A stretch of DNA of 15,202 nt from RGIG8700 sp045648505 (GTDB taxonomy: Bacteria; Bacillota; Clostridia; RGIG6154): assembly GCA_045648505.1 (NCBI GenBank), contig JAZROD010000013.1:1-15202 (forward strand). Direction: 5' to 3'. Shown one piece after another: positions 1-7,558 of the stretch. Position 1 is the stretch's first letter. Each line of letters starts with the position of its first letter. Both the position numbers and the translations under genes were made by a program. The notes under the pieces were generated by a model. That model worked only from the letters and a program-made list of their open reading frames with translations, searched no databases and was not told the DNA's origin.

Positions 1-104
1 TGGTGTACAATCCTTTATGGTGGTTTTGGTTTTTTGGCAATTACTATTATACACCATTTAGGAGATTTCCGCACGGAAGTCTTCTATTTTTTTGCAAAAA
101 TTTA
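1..104 (+). other. Unresolved left edge, possible 3' tail of an upstream gene
   Basis: The window opens inside something that cannot be named. Reading from base 1 gives an open frame rich in Gly, Ile and Phe that ends at a TAG at 103-105, directly on the first base of the hairpin at 105-135. A second frame (from base 2) ends at a TAG at 59-61. Either could be the C-terminus of an upstream gene; neither has a recognisable motif. A short inverted repeat (tggtgta at 1-7, tacacca at 50-56) is also present. The terminator that follows supports the idea that some transcription unit ends here. Confidence 0.2.
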
Positions 105-140
105 GGGCTGCCTCACTTAATTAGTGAGACAGCCCCTTTC
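105..140 (+). terminator. Hairpin terminator of the upstream unit
   Basis: gggctgcctcact (105-117) pairs with agtgagacagccc (123-135), with one C/A mismatch and a 5-nt loop, followed by the pyrimidine-rich tail cctttctt. The position just after the possible end of the upstream frame and just before the promoter at 153-181 fits an intrinsic terminator. The U tract is interrupted, so efficiency is uncertain. Confidence 0.6.
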
Positions 141-152
141 TTATATATAATA

Positions 153-181
153 TTGCAAACAAAAACAAATTTTGATATAAT
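153..181 (+). promoter_or_regulatory. Promoter for the P-loop/CYTH gene
   Basis: TTGCAA (153-158) and TATAAT (176-181) are separated by 17 bp, with an extended -10 TG at 173-174. The -10 is a consensus match and lies 43 bp upstream of the ATG at 225. It is a good housekeeping-sigma promoter candidate, seen by eye only. Confidence 0.6.
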
Positions 182-224
182 ATAAAAAAAGTTATTCTTT
201 TTTAGATAAAAATGTGGAGGTTAA

Positions 225-1346
225 ATGCATCCAATGAATGACGCTAACAAGAAAGAAATCATAAAAATTGTTATAACCGGTGGTCCTTGTGGAGGTAAAT
301 CAACTGCGTTAAGTAAGATACAAGAGTTTTTTGCAAAAGAATACAAAAAATATACAACTTTGTTTGTTCCTGAAACGGCAACTGAGCTTATTAAAGGATG
401 TGTTACTAAAGATACTTGCGGCTCCAATTTGAATTTTCAAAAACAACTAATGAAATTGCAGCTTGAAAAGGAAAAAATTTTTGAAGAGGCAGCACTTCTT
501 ACGAAAACAGACAAAGTTCTTATCATTTGTGACCGTGGGGCTCTTGACGGCAAAGCCTACGTAGAAGAAAGTGAGTTTAAGCAGATATTAGAAGCTGTTG
601 GCTCAAGCGAAGTTGAGCTTCGTGACAATTATGATGCGGTTTTTCATCTGGTAACTGCAGCTAATGGTGCATTGGACTATTACACAACGGCAAACAATTC
701 TGCCAGAAGAGAGACTCCGGAAGAAGCTATAGAAAAAGATGAAAAATTGGTTTCGGCATGGACAGGCCATCCTCACTTACGCATAGTAGATAACTCAGTT
801 TCTTTCAAGAAAAAAATCAAAAAATTGATATCGGAGATTGTTTCTTTCTTAGGTGAACCAAAACCTTATGAAATTGAGCGTAAATATTTAATTAAATATC
901 CGGATATTGATTGGCTTGAAAATAACCCTAACTGTCAACGCGTGGAAATAATTCAAACATACCTTAACAGTGTTGCTGGGGAGGAAGCTCGTGTTCGCCA
1001 ACGCGGTGATGATGGAACGTATATTTATACGCACACGATTAAGAAAAAAGTATCAGGCGCAAAGCGTATTGAAATTGAAAGAAGATTATCTCAAGAAGAG
1101 TATTTGAGGCTTTTGATGGATGCAGATACTAAAAAGAGACCAATTCGAAAAACAAGATATTGTCTTATATATGAAAATCAATATTTTGAAATTGATATTT
1201 ATCCATTCTGGAAAAAAAGAGCTATTGCGGAAATAGAGTTAAGAAGTGCAAGAACAAAAATAAAATTCCCTGAAGAAATTAAGATGATTAGAGAAGTTAC
1301 CAATGATGAGGCCTATAAAAACGCATCATTGGCGAAAAGAAGATAA
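225..1346 (+). CDS. P-loop kinase-like domain fused to CYTH (triphosphate tunnel) domain protein
   Basis: This 373-aa protein has two domains. The N-terminal half starts with a beta strand and a Walker A loop, GGPCGGKST (residues 19-27), as in AAA_28/NadR-kinase-like ATPases. The ICDRGALDG stretch (near 100-108) resembles the acidic/DRG region of nucleotide kinases. The C-terminal half begins with the CYTH signature E216-I-E218-R-K220 and continues with alternating basic and acidic strands (VRQRGDDG, HTIKK, FEIDIYPFW, AEIELRS) that would line a triphosphate-binding tunnel. The same architecture occurs in Drosophila Ttd14 and in many uncharacterised bacterial proteins. The substrate is unknown; triphosphate hydrolysis or nucleotide/phospholipid binding is inference. 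The start is ambiguous: GGAGG (216-220) is only 4 nt from ATG 225 and 13 nt from the in-frame ATG at 234. The gene has its own promoter and terminator, so it is probably independent of the defence block downstream. Confidence 0.85.
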   Translation: MHPMNDANKKEIIKIVITGGPCGGKSTALSKIQEFFAKEYKKYTTLFVPETATELIKGCVTKDTCGSNLNFQKQLMKLQLEKEKIFEEAALLTKTDKVLIICDRGALDGKAYVEESEFKQILEAVGSSEVELRDNYDAVFHLVTAANGALDYYTTANNSARRETPEEAIEKDEKLVSAWTGHPHLRIVDNSVSFKKKIKKLISEIVSFLGEPKPYEIERKYLIKYPDIDWLENNPNCQRVEIIQTYLNSVAGEEARVRQRGDDGTYIYTHTIKKKVSGAKRIEIERRLSQEEYLRLLMDADTKKRPIRKTRYCLIYENQYFEIDIYPFWKKRAIAEIELRSARTKIKFPEEIKMIREVTNDEAYKNASLAKRR

Positions 1347-1367
1347 AAACATATATCAACTAAAGTT

Positions 1368-1404
1368 GAAGCGTGTATAAAATTTGATACACGCTTCTTT
1401 TTTT
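1368..1404 (+). terminator. Strong intrinsic terminator after the P-loop/CYTH gene
   Basis: A perfect 11-bp stem (gaagcgtgtat 1368-1378 with atacacgcttc 1387-1397) has an 8-nt loop and is followed by seven T at 1398-1404. It lies 22 bp past the stop codon at 1346 and separates this gene from the island. Confidence 0.9.
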
Positions 1405-1424
1405 ATCTTCTTTTAAGGGAAAAA

Positions 1425-1454
1425 GAAGGAGGTGTATCTATGTATTTCGAATAG
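1425..1454 (+). other. Strong Shine-Dalgarno followed by a 4-codon mini-ORF
   Basis: The sequence gaaggaggtg just upstream of the ATG at 1440 is a near-perfect ribosome binding site, yet the frame reads only Met-Tyr-Phe-Glu and stops with TAG at 1452-1454. A second ATG at 1455 opens a 37-codon frame to 1568, which overlaps the regulator promoter and has no recognisable features. The site may be a leader or the stump of a displaced gene. No upstream promoter after the 1368-1404 terminator is evident. Confidence 0.3.
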
Positions 1455-1526
1455 ATGAATTCTGTAAAACAATTTATATTTTGTTGTAAAAAATATTGCG
1501 AAAACAACATTTTTTTGCGTTATCTA

Positions 1527-1555
1527 TTGAATTTTGTCGCTTCGTGTGATATAAT
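1527..1555 (+). promoter_or_regulatory. Promoter of the regulator and probably of the whole defence block
   Basis: TTGAAT (1527-1532) and TATAAT (1550-1555) have an exact 17-bp spacing, with an extended -10 TG at 1547-1548. The -10 lies about 31 bp upstream of the regulator's ATG at 1587. No comparable promoter was noticed between the regulator and the downstream genes, so it probably drives the block. The regulator may bind here, but no clear palindromic operator is seen. Confidence 0.7.
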
Positions 1556-1586
1556 TTATTTATTATAAAAAATGAAGGTGAAAAAT

Positions 1587-1802
1587 ATGGCAGCCAGTTA
1601 TAAACGTTTGTGGAAACTTTTGATTGACAAGGACTTGAAAAAGAAGGACCTTGCAAAACTTGCAAATATTAGTAATTATACCATAGGAAAAATGAATAAA
1701 GGAGAAAACATAACAACTGACATTCTTGTACGCATATGTTCTGCATTAGATTGTTCTATTGAGGAGATTATGGAAATAGTTCCGAATAATTCTAAAAAAT
1801 GA
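1587..1802 (+). CDS. Small Cro/C1-type (XRE) helix-turn-helix regulator
   Basis: This 71-aa protein is little more than a helix-turn-helix domain. The segment DLAKLANISNYTIGKMNKGE (residues 21-40) has the XRE layout of helix, turn and recognition helix. It is followed by DILVRICSALDCSIEEIMEI, the usual closing helices ('a short list of known operators, then how many'). An in-frame ATG lies at 1572, but the ribosome binding site gaaggtg (1574-1580) sits 6 nt before 1587, so 1587 is the better start. Stand-alone regulators of this size commonly sit at the head of restriction-modification and defence operons and act as control proteins or repressors. Here it is the first gene behind a strong promoter and 57 bp upstream of the SNF2 gene. 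Autoregulation is inference. Confidence 0.85.
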   Translation: MAASYKRLWKLLIDKDLKKKDLAKLANISNYTIGKMNKGENITTDILVRICSALDCSIEEIMEIVPNNSKK

Positions 1803-1859
1803 CTTAAAGTCCTGTTTTTGGGACATGGCATTAATTAGAATAAAACAAGGAGAATTGTT

Positions 1860-4800
1860 ATGGATATTATCAATAATACAAGTAAAACACTAAAAGATGA
1901 TTTGTCTGTTGAAATAAAAGAAGGGAGCAAACTGTCTATTGCGGCAGCATGCTTTTCTATATATGCATTTCAAGAATTAAAAAAGGAACTGCAATGCATT
2001 GAGGAATTGCGCTTTATATTTACCTCACCTACGTTTGTTACAGAAAAGAGCAAGAAGGAAAAAAGAGAATTTTATATTCCGCGTTTAAACCGTGAACGTA
2101 GTTTGTATGGTACTGAATTTGAAGTGAAATTACGTAATGAACTTACGCAAAAAGCCATAGCAAAAGAATGTGCACAGTGGATTAAAGAAAAAGTAAAATT
2201 CAAATCTAATATTAGTGATAAATCAATACAAGGCCAAATTGTGGTTGATGATATTGGATATACTCCTATAAATAACTTTACTACTGTAGAGCTTGGTTGT
2301 GAAAAAGGCAATGTTATAAGCACAACGATAGTAAAAGATGAAATGTTGGGACAAAGGCTTATTCGAGATTTTGATGAAATCTGGAACGATAAAAAATTGC
2401 TTCAAGACGTTACTGACGAAGTTGTTGAAAACATTACAACTGCATACAACGAAAATTCACCTGAGTTTATATATTTTGTTACTCTTTACAATATTTTTAG
2501 CGAATTCCTTGAAGATATTTCAGAAGATGTACTTCCCAATGAAGCCACAGGATTTAAGGAAAGCAAAATTTGGAATATGTTATATAATTTCCAAAAAGAT
2601 GCAGTCCTTGCTATAATAAACAAACTTGAAAAGTATAACGGCTGCATTCTTGCGGATAGTGTTGGTCTGGGTAAAACATTTACTGCACTTGCTGTTGTAA
2701 AATATTATGAAAACCGCAATAAGTCAGTATTGGTACTTTGCCCAAAAAAGCTAACAAACAACTGGAATACATATAAAGAAAATTATATTAACAATCCTAT
2801 TGCAAGTGATAGATTGAGGTATGATGTTTTATATCACACAGACCTTAATCGCGTACATGGTGTGTCAAACGGGATTGATTTGGAAAGATTAAATTGGGGA
2901 AATTACGACCTTGTTGTTATTGATGAATCCCATAACTTCCGAAATGGTGGAAAATTATCTGGCGAAGATAATGAAAAGGAAAATCGTTATTTAAAACTCA
3001 TGAACAAGGTTATTCGTGCTGGCATAAAGACTAAAGTCCTCATGCTTTCTGCGACGCCTGTTAATAACCGTTTTAATGATTTAAAGAATCAGATAGCCCT
3101 TGCATACGAGGGAAATACTGACTACATAGATGAAAAACTTAATGTAAATAGCTCTATCAATGAAATTTTTAGAAGAGCACAGCGAGCATTTAATACGTGG
3201 AGCGATTGGCCACTTGAAAAAAGGACAACGGACAGGCTTTTAAAAATGCTTGATTTTGACTTCTTTGAAGTTCTCGATTCTGTTACTATAGCCCGTTCGC
3301 GTAAACATATTCAAAAATATTATGATACAACGGATATTGGAACTTTCCCAACAAGACTTGCGCCAATATCAAAACGTCCACCACTTACAGATTTAACCGA
3401 TGCTATTACATATAATGAAATTTTCGAGCATTTGTTATTGTTAACATTGTCGATTTATACGCCTTCGGCATATATTTTACCATCAAAAATACAAAAATAT
3501 GCGGAGCTGTTCAAAGATAACAAAGTTAATATTGGCTTTACTCAGGCAAACCGCGAACAAGGCATTAGAAGGCTTACAGCAATCAATTTAATGAAGAGAA
3601 TGGAAAGCTCAGTATATTCTTTTAATCTTACTTTAGGGAGAATATTAGGCCTAATTTGTGACACTATTGGAAAAATTGATGCTTTTAAAAATCAATCTTC
3701 AGAAGTGTTAGAATTTACTGAGTTAATAGACGCTGACGAACTTGATAGTGAAGACCAAAATGACGATATTTTCTCTTTTGGCAAAAAAGTAAAAATTGAT
3801 TTAGCTGATATGGATTATGAGTCGTGGCGTCAGTCGCTTGAAAAAGATAAAGAAGTACTTCAATTACTTATATTGATGGTGGAAGATATTACGCCTGCTC
3901 ATGATAGTAAATTACAAGAACTTTTTGCCGTGATTTCGAGTAAAATTGTAAATCCGATAAATGGAGATAATAAAAAAATTATTATCTTTACGGCTTTTGC
4001 GGATACTGCAAATTATTTATATAACAATGTAAGTCAATATGTAAATAAACAGTTTGGGCTTGAAACAGCTATGATAACTGGTGCTATTGAGGGAAAATCA
4101 ACTATTGCAGGATTACGCAATGACCTCAATACTGTACTTGCATGCTTCTCACCCAAATCAAAGGATAGGGATTTGTTTGATACTATCCCTAAGGTGAATA
4201 TTGATGTTCTTATTGCAACTGACTGTATTTCCGAAGGTCAGAACCTGCAGGACTGCGATTATTTAATTAACTACGATATTCACTGGAATCCGGTTCGCAT
4301 TATTCAGCGATTCGGACGAATTGACCGTATTGGTTCAAAAAATAGTGTTATTCAGCTTGTAAACTTCTGGCCTAATGTTACTTTGGATGAGTATATCGAC
4401 CTTAAAGCCAAAGTTGAAACTCGTATGAAGATTGTTAATATGGCAGCTACGGGTGATGACAATATTTTGAGTGATGAAGAGAAAACCGAACTTGAATATC
4501 GCAAAGCGCAACTTAAAAAATTACAGGATGAAGTTGTTGATATTGAAGAAATGTCAACGGGCATCTCTATTATGGACCTTGGGCTTAATGAATTTCGACT
4601 TGATTTGTTAGAGTATGTTAAACTACATCCGGATATCGATAAGGCGCCCTTTGGAATGCATGCGGTTACTTCCGCAACCAGTGAAACCCCTGCCGGTGTA
4701 GTTTATGTGCTTAAAAATCATACTAATAGTGTTAATATTGACAATCAAAACAGATTACATCCATTTTATATGGTATATATCAGCAATGAAGGAGAAATTG

Positions 4801-5090
4801 TATGTGACCATCTTTCTCCCAAAGCATTGTTAGATAATTTTAGACTTTTATGCAAGGGAAAAACGGAGCCAATTCCTGAATTATACCGTGCATTCAATGT
4901 TGAAACAAAAGATGGCAAAGATATGGATAAGTTTTCTGACCTTTTAAGTGAAACTATTGCATCAATAATTGAAACAAAAGAAGAAAGTGATATAGATAGT
5001 TTGTTTAAGGCTGGCGGAACAACATTGCTCGCAGATAATTTCAAAGGACTTGAAGATTTTGAATTGATAGCATTTTTGGTAATTCGATAG
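1860..5090 (+). CDS. SNF2-type helicase with degenerate phospholipase-D-like N-terminal domain
   Basis: This 1076-aa protein is a superfamily 2, SNF2-like ATPase. Visible motifs: Walker A DSVGLGKT (266-273), Walker B box DESH (355-358), SATP (397-400), SEGQN (791-795) and the arginine-finger motif QRFGRIDRIG (816-825). A long insertion lies between the two RecA-like lobes. The first 150 residues look like a PLD-family domain: NNFTTVELG (138-146) resembles the 'SNFT..GL' end of the HKD motif. Where His-x-Lys is expected the sequence reads Gln124-Gly-Gln126, so nuclease/phosphodiesterase activity is unlikely. The protein probably translocates on or remodels DNA as a partner of the Mod/Res pair encoded downstream. 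AAGGAG at 1847-1852 supports the start. The gene ends on the ribosome binding site of the next gene. The helicase call is firm; its exact role here is inferred. Confidence 0.85.
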   Translation: MDIINNTSKTLKDDLSVEIKEGSKLSIAAACFSIYAFQELKKELQCIEELRFIFTSPTFVTEKSKKEKREFYIPRLNRERSLYGTEFEVKLRNELTQKAIAKECAQWIKEKVKFKSNISDKSIQGQIVVDDIGYTPINNFTTVELGCEKGNVISTTIVKDEMLGQRLIRDFDEIWNDKKLLQDVTDEVVENITTAYNENSPEFIYFVTLYNIFSEFLEDISEDVLPNEATGFKESKIWNMLYNFQKDAVLAIINKLEKYNGCILADSVGLGKTFTALAVVKYYENRNKSVLVLCPKKLTNNWNTYKENYINNPIASDRLRYDVLYHTDLNRVHGVSNGIDLERLNWGNYDLVVIDESHNFRNGGKLSGEDNEKENRYLKLMNKVIRAGIKTKVLMLSATPVNNRFNDLKNQIALAYEGNTDYIDEKLNVNSSINEIFRRAQRAFNTWSDWPLEKRTTDRLLKMLDFDFFEVLDSVTIARSRKHIQKYYDTTDIGTFPTRLAPISKRPPLTDLTDAITYNEIFEHLLLLTLSIYTPSAYILPSKIQKYAELFKDNKVNIGFTQANREQGIRRLTAINLMKRMESSVYSFNLTLGRILGLICDTIGKIDAFKNQSSEVLEFTELIDADELDSEDQNDDIFSFGKKVKIDLADMDYESWRQSLEKDKEVLQLLILMVEDITPAHDSKLQELFAVISSKIVNPINGDNKKIIIFTAFADTANYLYNNVSQYVNKQFGLETAMITGAIEGKSTIAGLRNDLNTVLACFSPKSKDRDLFDTIPKVNIDVLIATDCISEGQNLQDCDYLINYDIHWNPVRIIQRFGRIDRIGSKNSVIQLVNFWPNVTLDEYIDLKAKVETRMKIVNMAATGDDNILSDEEKTELEYRKAQLKKLQDEVVDIEEMSTGISIMDLGLNEFRLDLLEYVKLHPDIDKAPFGMHAVTSATSETPAGVVYVLKNHTNSVNIDNQNRLHPFYMVYISNEGEIVCDHLSPKALLDNFRLLCKGKTEPIPELYRAFNVETKDGKDMDKFSDLLSETIASIIETKEESDIDSLFKAGGTTLLADNFKGLEDFELIAFLVIR

Positions 5091-5100
5091 GAGAAATACT

Positions 5101-6039
5101 ATGTGGAAATATTTGAACTTCCCTGAAAAATATAAAGTTTCAAAGTATTTAGGGAAAGAACGTTATCTTAAATTGGGAAATCTAACCGATGGCGAAAGGC
5201 GAGCTGTTGAAGGATATATGGAAAGTGCGCAGATACTATATTCCATTCCTTATGAAGAAGATAATTCTGAAATGATTGTTCTTCGCACAGATTTAAAATG
5301 GGCAAATGATAACGACAAATATTTTCTTCGTAATTATGTAAATGCAATTGCTCAGTCTATCCCCCACATGTGCTTACTTATTGTGTATTATTGTGGCGTC
5401 GCCAAGTTTTTTATCTTTGATGAAAGAATCAATAAATATTATTCTAATCGCGCTAAAGTTGAGTGTATGTATGCGACAGACGATATTATTTTAGAAGAGT
5501 TTAATTATCAAGATGATATTTTTCTAAAAAGGCTTCGCAAAGCTATAAATATAGCTTATACTGCAAGCGAATTACATAATATGTGGACAGACCTTATTCG
5601 AGAGCAGGCACAAAGAGCAGATGAACTTGTTAGGTGCACTTTTGAAGCATCCGTGGAACGTTTGAAAAAATGTATTGAAGAAGGAATGATTCGTAGTCAG
5701 CACAATCAAAAAATCTTCTTCACACCATTAACTATTGAAGAACCTGATGACCCGGTATATATAGCCTTCGTTGAGTTTTGCGTAAACCAAAGTTCACAGT
5801 TATATGTGAAAATATGTAATAGAAATTGTTTTGATATATCTGAAGAAGAATTTATCACGGAGTACATTGAAGCATGCAATAAGTATGCACGATTTAAAAT
5901 TGATAGAAAATTGGCTTTTAACTCTGCAGAAAAAATTAGAGAGGCTTTTTATGATAGGAAATTTTTAAAAAAGAGCTATTGCGGGGTATATTTGATTGAA
6001 GAATTGAAGCGATATTTACCGGAACGTTTTTTTAATTAA
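5101..6039 (+). CDS. Unrecognised 312-aa protein, possibly a distant DUF4391-like paralogue
   Basis: No catalytic motif, signal peptide or convincing membrane segment is visible. The protein looks mixed alpha/beta in its first half (AIAQSIPHMCLLIVYYCGVAKFFIF around residues 80-105) and helical afterwards. Its middle, with a Ile-Pro-(His/Tyr) followed by a hydrophobic strand, Lys-Phe/Leu, Tyr-Tyr and a run of acidic residues, weakly echoes the DUF4391 protein encoded next (IPYNNAYLLEFENTYKLKIGF). This is a by-eye resemblance only. Translation is well supported: the aggag site overlaps the SNF2 stop codon (5088-5090) and lies 7 nt before the ATG. The tight coupling between the SNF2 gene and the DUF4391 gene argues that it belongs to the same system. 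Confidence 0.75.
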   Translation: MWKYLNFPEKYKVSKYLGKERYLKLGNLTDGERRAVEGYMESAQILYSIPYEEDNSEMIVLRTDLKWANDNDKYFLRNYVNAIAQSIPHMCLLIVYYCGVAKFFIFDERINKYYSNRAKVECMYATDDIILEEFNYQDDIFLKRLRKAINIAYTASELHNMWTDLIREQAQRADELVRCTFEASVERLKKCIEEGMIRSQHNQKIFFTPLTIEEPDDPVYIAFVEFCVNQSSQLYVKICNRNCFDISEEEFITEYIEACNKYARFKIDRKLAFNSAEKIREAFYDRKFLKKSYCGVYLIEELKRYLPERFFN

Positions 6040-6056
6040 ATTATAGGAGTAAAAGG

Positions 6057-6692
6057 ATGTTTGATTTTCCCGTATCAACTTTAGTTGATAAAAGAATTAC
6101 AAAAGAAAAACTATATGAACATATTGACACAATAGCAACAATAAAGAAAGTTTTCATTGAACAAGTAAAATCAATACGCTGGTTACATAAAATAGCAGAA
6201 ACAACAATCAATATTGCAAAAGGCGTAGATGTTGAGGAAATAGAAATATTTCATATTGTTGTGAAGAATCAAGATATAAGTAATTGTATTTTCACTCAAA
6301 TAGATAAGGTAATTCCTTATAACAATGCTTACTTGTTGGAATTTGAAAATACGTATAAATTAAAAATAGGTTTTAGACATAAAAACGAAAGTGGCACAGC
6401 ATTTAAAGTTGATAGATATTATGAAACGGAATGGCTGCCTGAAAACAAGATTTCTTTAGAGCTCATAGGTTTAAATCTTGATACTGTATATGAGAATATT
6501 ATACGTCAAATAGCAGGAGATTTCATTGCTTTTAACACTGGAAATCTTATTGAAGATATTATCCGCACGGAACAAGAAAACAAGATAACAAAAGAAATTG
6601 CCCGCCTTGAAAAACAAGCAAGAAATGAAAAACAACCTAAAAAGAAATTTGAGTTGGTGTCACGAATAGCCAAACTAAAAAAGGAAGTGTGA
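6057..6692 (+). CDS. DUF4391 domain protein
   Basis: This 211-aa protein matches the DUF4391 pattern as I recall it. It opens with FDFPVSTLVDKRITKEKLYEH and continues with an Ile-Pro-Tyr plus beta-strand core (near residues 85-105), the GLNLDTVYENIIRQIAG segment (about 140-156), and a charged helical tail ending KEIARLEKQARNEKQPKKKFELVSRIAKLKKEV. The tail is very basic and could be a coiled coil or a nucleic-acid/partner-binding arm. The family is of unknown function but, from memory, is often encoded between an SNF2-like helicase and a type III methyltransferase, exactly as here. TAGGAGT precedes the ATG. The stop overlaps a GTG at 6689 that could couple translation of the protease. Confidence 0.8.
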   Translation: MFDFPVSTLVDKRITKEKLYEHIDTIATIKKVFIEQVKSIRWLHKIAETTINIAKGVDVEEIEIFHIVVKNQDISNCIFTQIDKVIPYNNAYLLEFENTYKLKIGFRHKNESGTAFKVDRYYETEWLPENKISLELIGLNLDTVYENIIRQIAGDFIAFNTGNLIEDIIRTEQENKITKEIARLEKQARNEKQPKKKFELVSRIAKLKKEV

Positions 6693-7558
6693 TTAAATTT
6701 ATGAATACTGATATAAGCGTGTCTGAACAGATAACATATTCAACTGTAAAAATAAATTGTGTATATGCTAATGGGAAATCAGGTAGTGGTACGGGATTTA
6801 TTGTTCACCTATGTAAAGAGGAAAACCGATGCATTCCTGTTTTGGTTACCAACAAACATGTTGTTGACGGTAATGTGAAAACATTATTTCAATTTTGCAA
6901 ACAAGATGATGCTGGAAATCCAATAGATACTGTTCCACTGACTATTGAAATAGAGAATAGTAAATGGGTTCCACATCCCGACAATGATGTGGATTTATGT
7001 GTTTTCCCTTTGAGTGAAATTCTTAATGCTCTAACCAAAAATAATGAGAAAATTTTTTATATTCCTATTACAATAGATTTAATTCCACAGGATGAGCAAG
7101 TTCAAGATTTAAATGCTATTGAAGAAATTATAATGGTTGGATATCCTATAGGGTTAATGGATGAATATAATAATAAACCGATTATTCGAAGAGGAATTAC
7201 AGCAACACACTTAAAAAAAGATTATCAAGGCAAAAAGGAGTTCTTAGTAGACATGGCTTGTTTCCCAGGTTCAAGCGGTTCTCCGATTTTTATATTGAAT
7301 CAAACCATGTATACTACAAAAAACAACTTTGTTGTAGGTCCAAGATTTTTGTTTGTTGGGGTTTTGTATGGTGGACCACAATATACTGCGACTGGAGATG
7401 TTATCATTTCCAACGAAGCAATAAGACCTGTATCTGTGTTACATATCCCTACTAATTTGGGCATTGCAATTAAAGCAAGCCGAATTCTTGATTTTGAAAA
7501 ACTTTTTGAATCAAGAATAAATACTCAGAATGCTAAGGAGGACGAGAATAATGGATAA
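6689..7558 (+). CDS. Trypsin-like serine protease (intracellular, S1-type fold)
   Basis: The 289-aa protein has the full S1 chymotrypsin-type signature. Numbering from the GTG start: SGSGTGFIV (31-39) opens the barrel, TNKHVV contains the catalytic His57, VDLCVF the probable Asp102, and CFPGSSGSP the nucleophile Ser196 with its oxyanion-hole glycine. GYPIG (151-155) fits the loop before the second-barrel strands. There is no signal peptide or membrane anchor and no PDZ domain, so it should be cytoplasmic, unlike HtrA/DegP. Two starts are possible: GTG 6689, overlapping the DUF4391 stop by 4 nt, or ATG 6701 behind AAGGAAG (6681-6687). The end overlaps the methyltransferase start by 8 nt, so it is embedded in the operon. 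Target and activation are unknown; regulated proteolysis during defence is inference. Confidence 0.88.
   Translation: MIKFMNTDISVSEQITYSTVKINCVYANGKSGSGTGFIVHLCKEENRCIPVLVTNKHVVDGNVKTLFQFCKQDDAGNPIDTVPLTIEIENSKWVPHPDNDVDLCVFPLSEILNALTKNNEKIFYIPITIDLIPQDEQVQDLNAIEEIIMVGYPIGLMDEYNNKPIIRRGITATHLKKDYQGKKEFLVDMACFPGSSGSPIFILNQTMYTTKNNFVVGPRFLFVGVLYGGPQYTATGDVIISNEAIRPVSVLHIPTNLGIAIKASRILDFEKLFESRINTQNAKEDENNG

Noticed and set aside
3..185. Open frame rich in Trp, Phe and Tyr at the left edge
   Set aside because: It has no ribosome binding site, runs through a terminator hairpin, and its composition looks like an out-of-frame reading.
1482..1509. tgttgt ... acaaca inverted repeat upstream of the regulator promoter, a possible operator
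   Set aside because: It has only 6-bp arms in AT-rich DNA with a 16-nt gap, too weak to call.
1455..1568. 37-codon open frame before the regulator
   Set aside because: It overlaps the -35/-10 promoter, has no site of its own beyond the mini-ORF's, and its Cys/Phe/Leu-rich translation looks random.
1809..1824. Small hairpin between the regulator and the SNF2 gene
   Set aside because: It has a four- to five-base stem without a downstream T run. It could be an attenuator, but the evidence is too thin.
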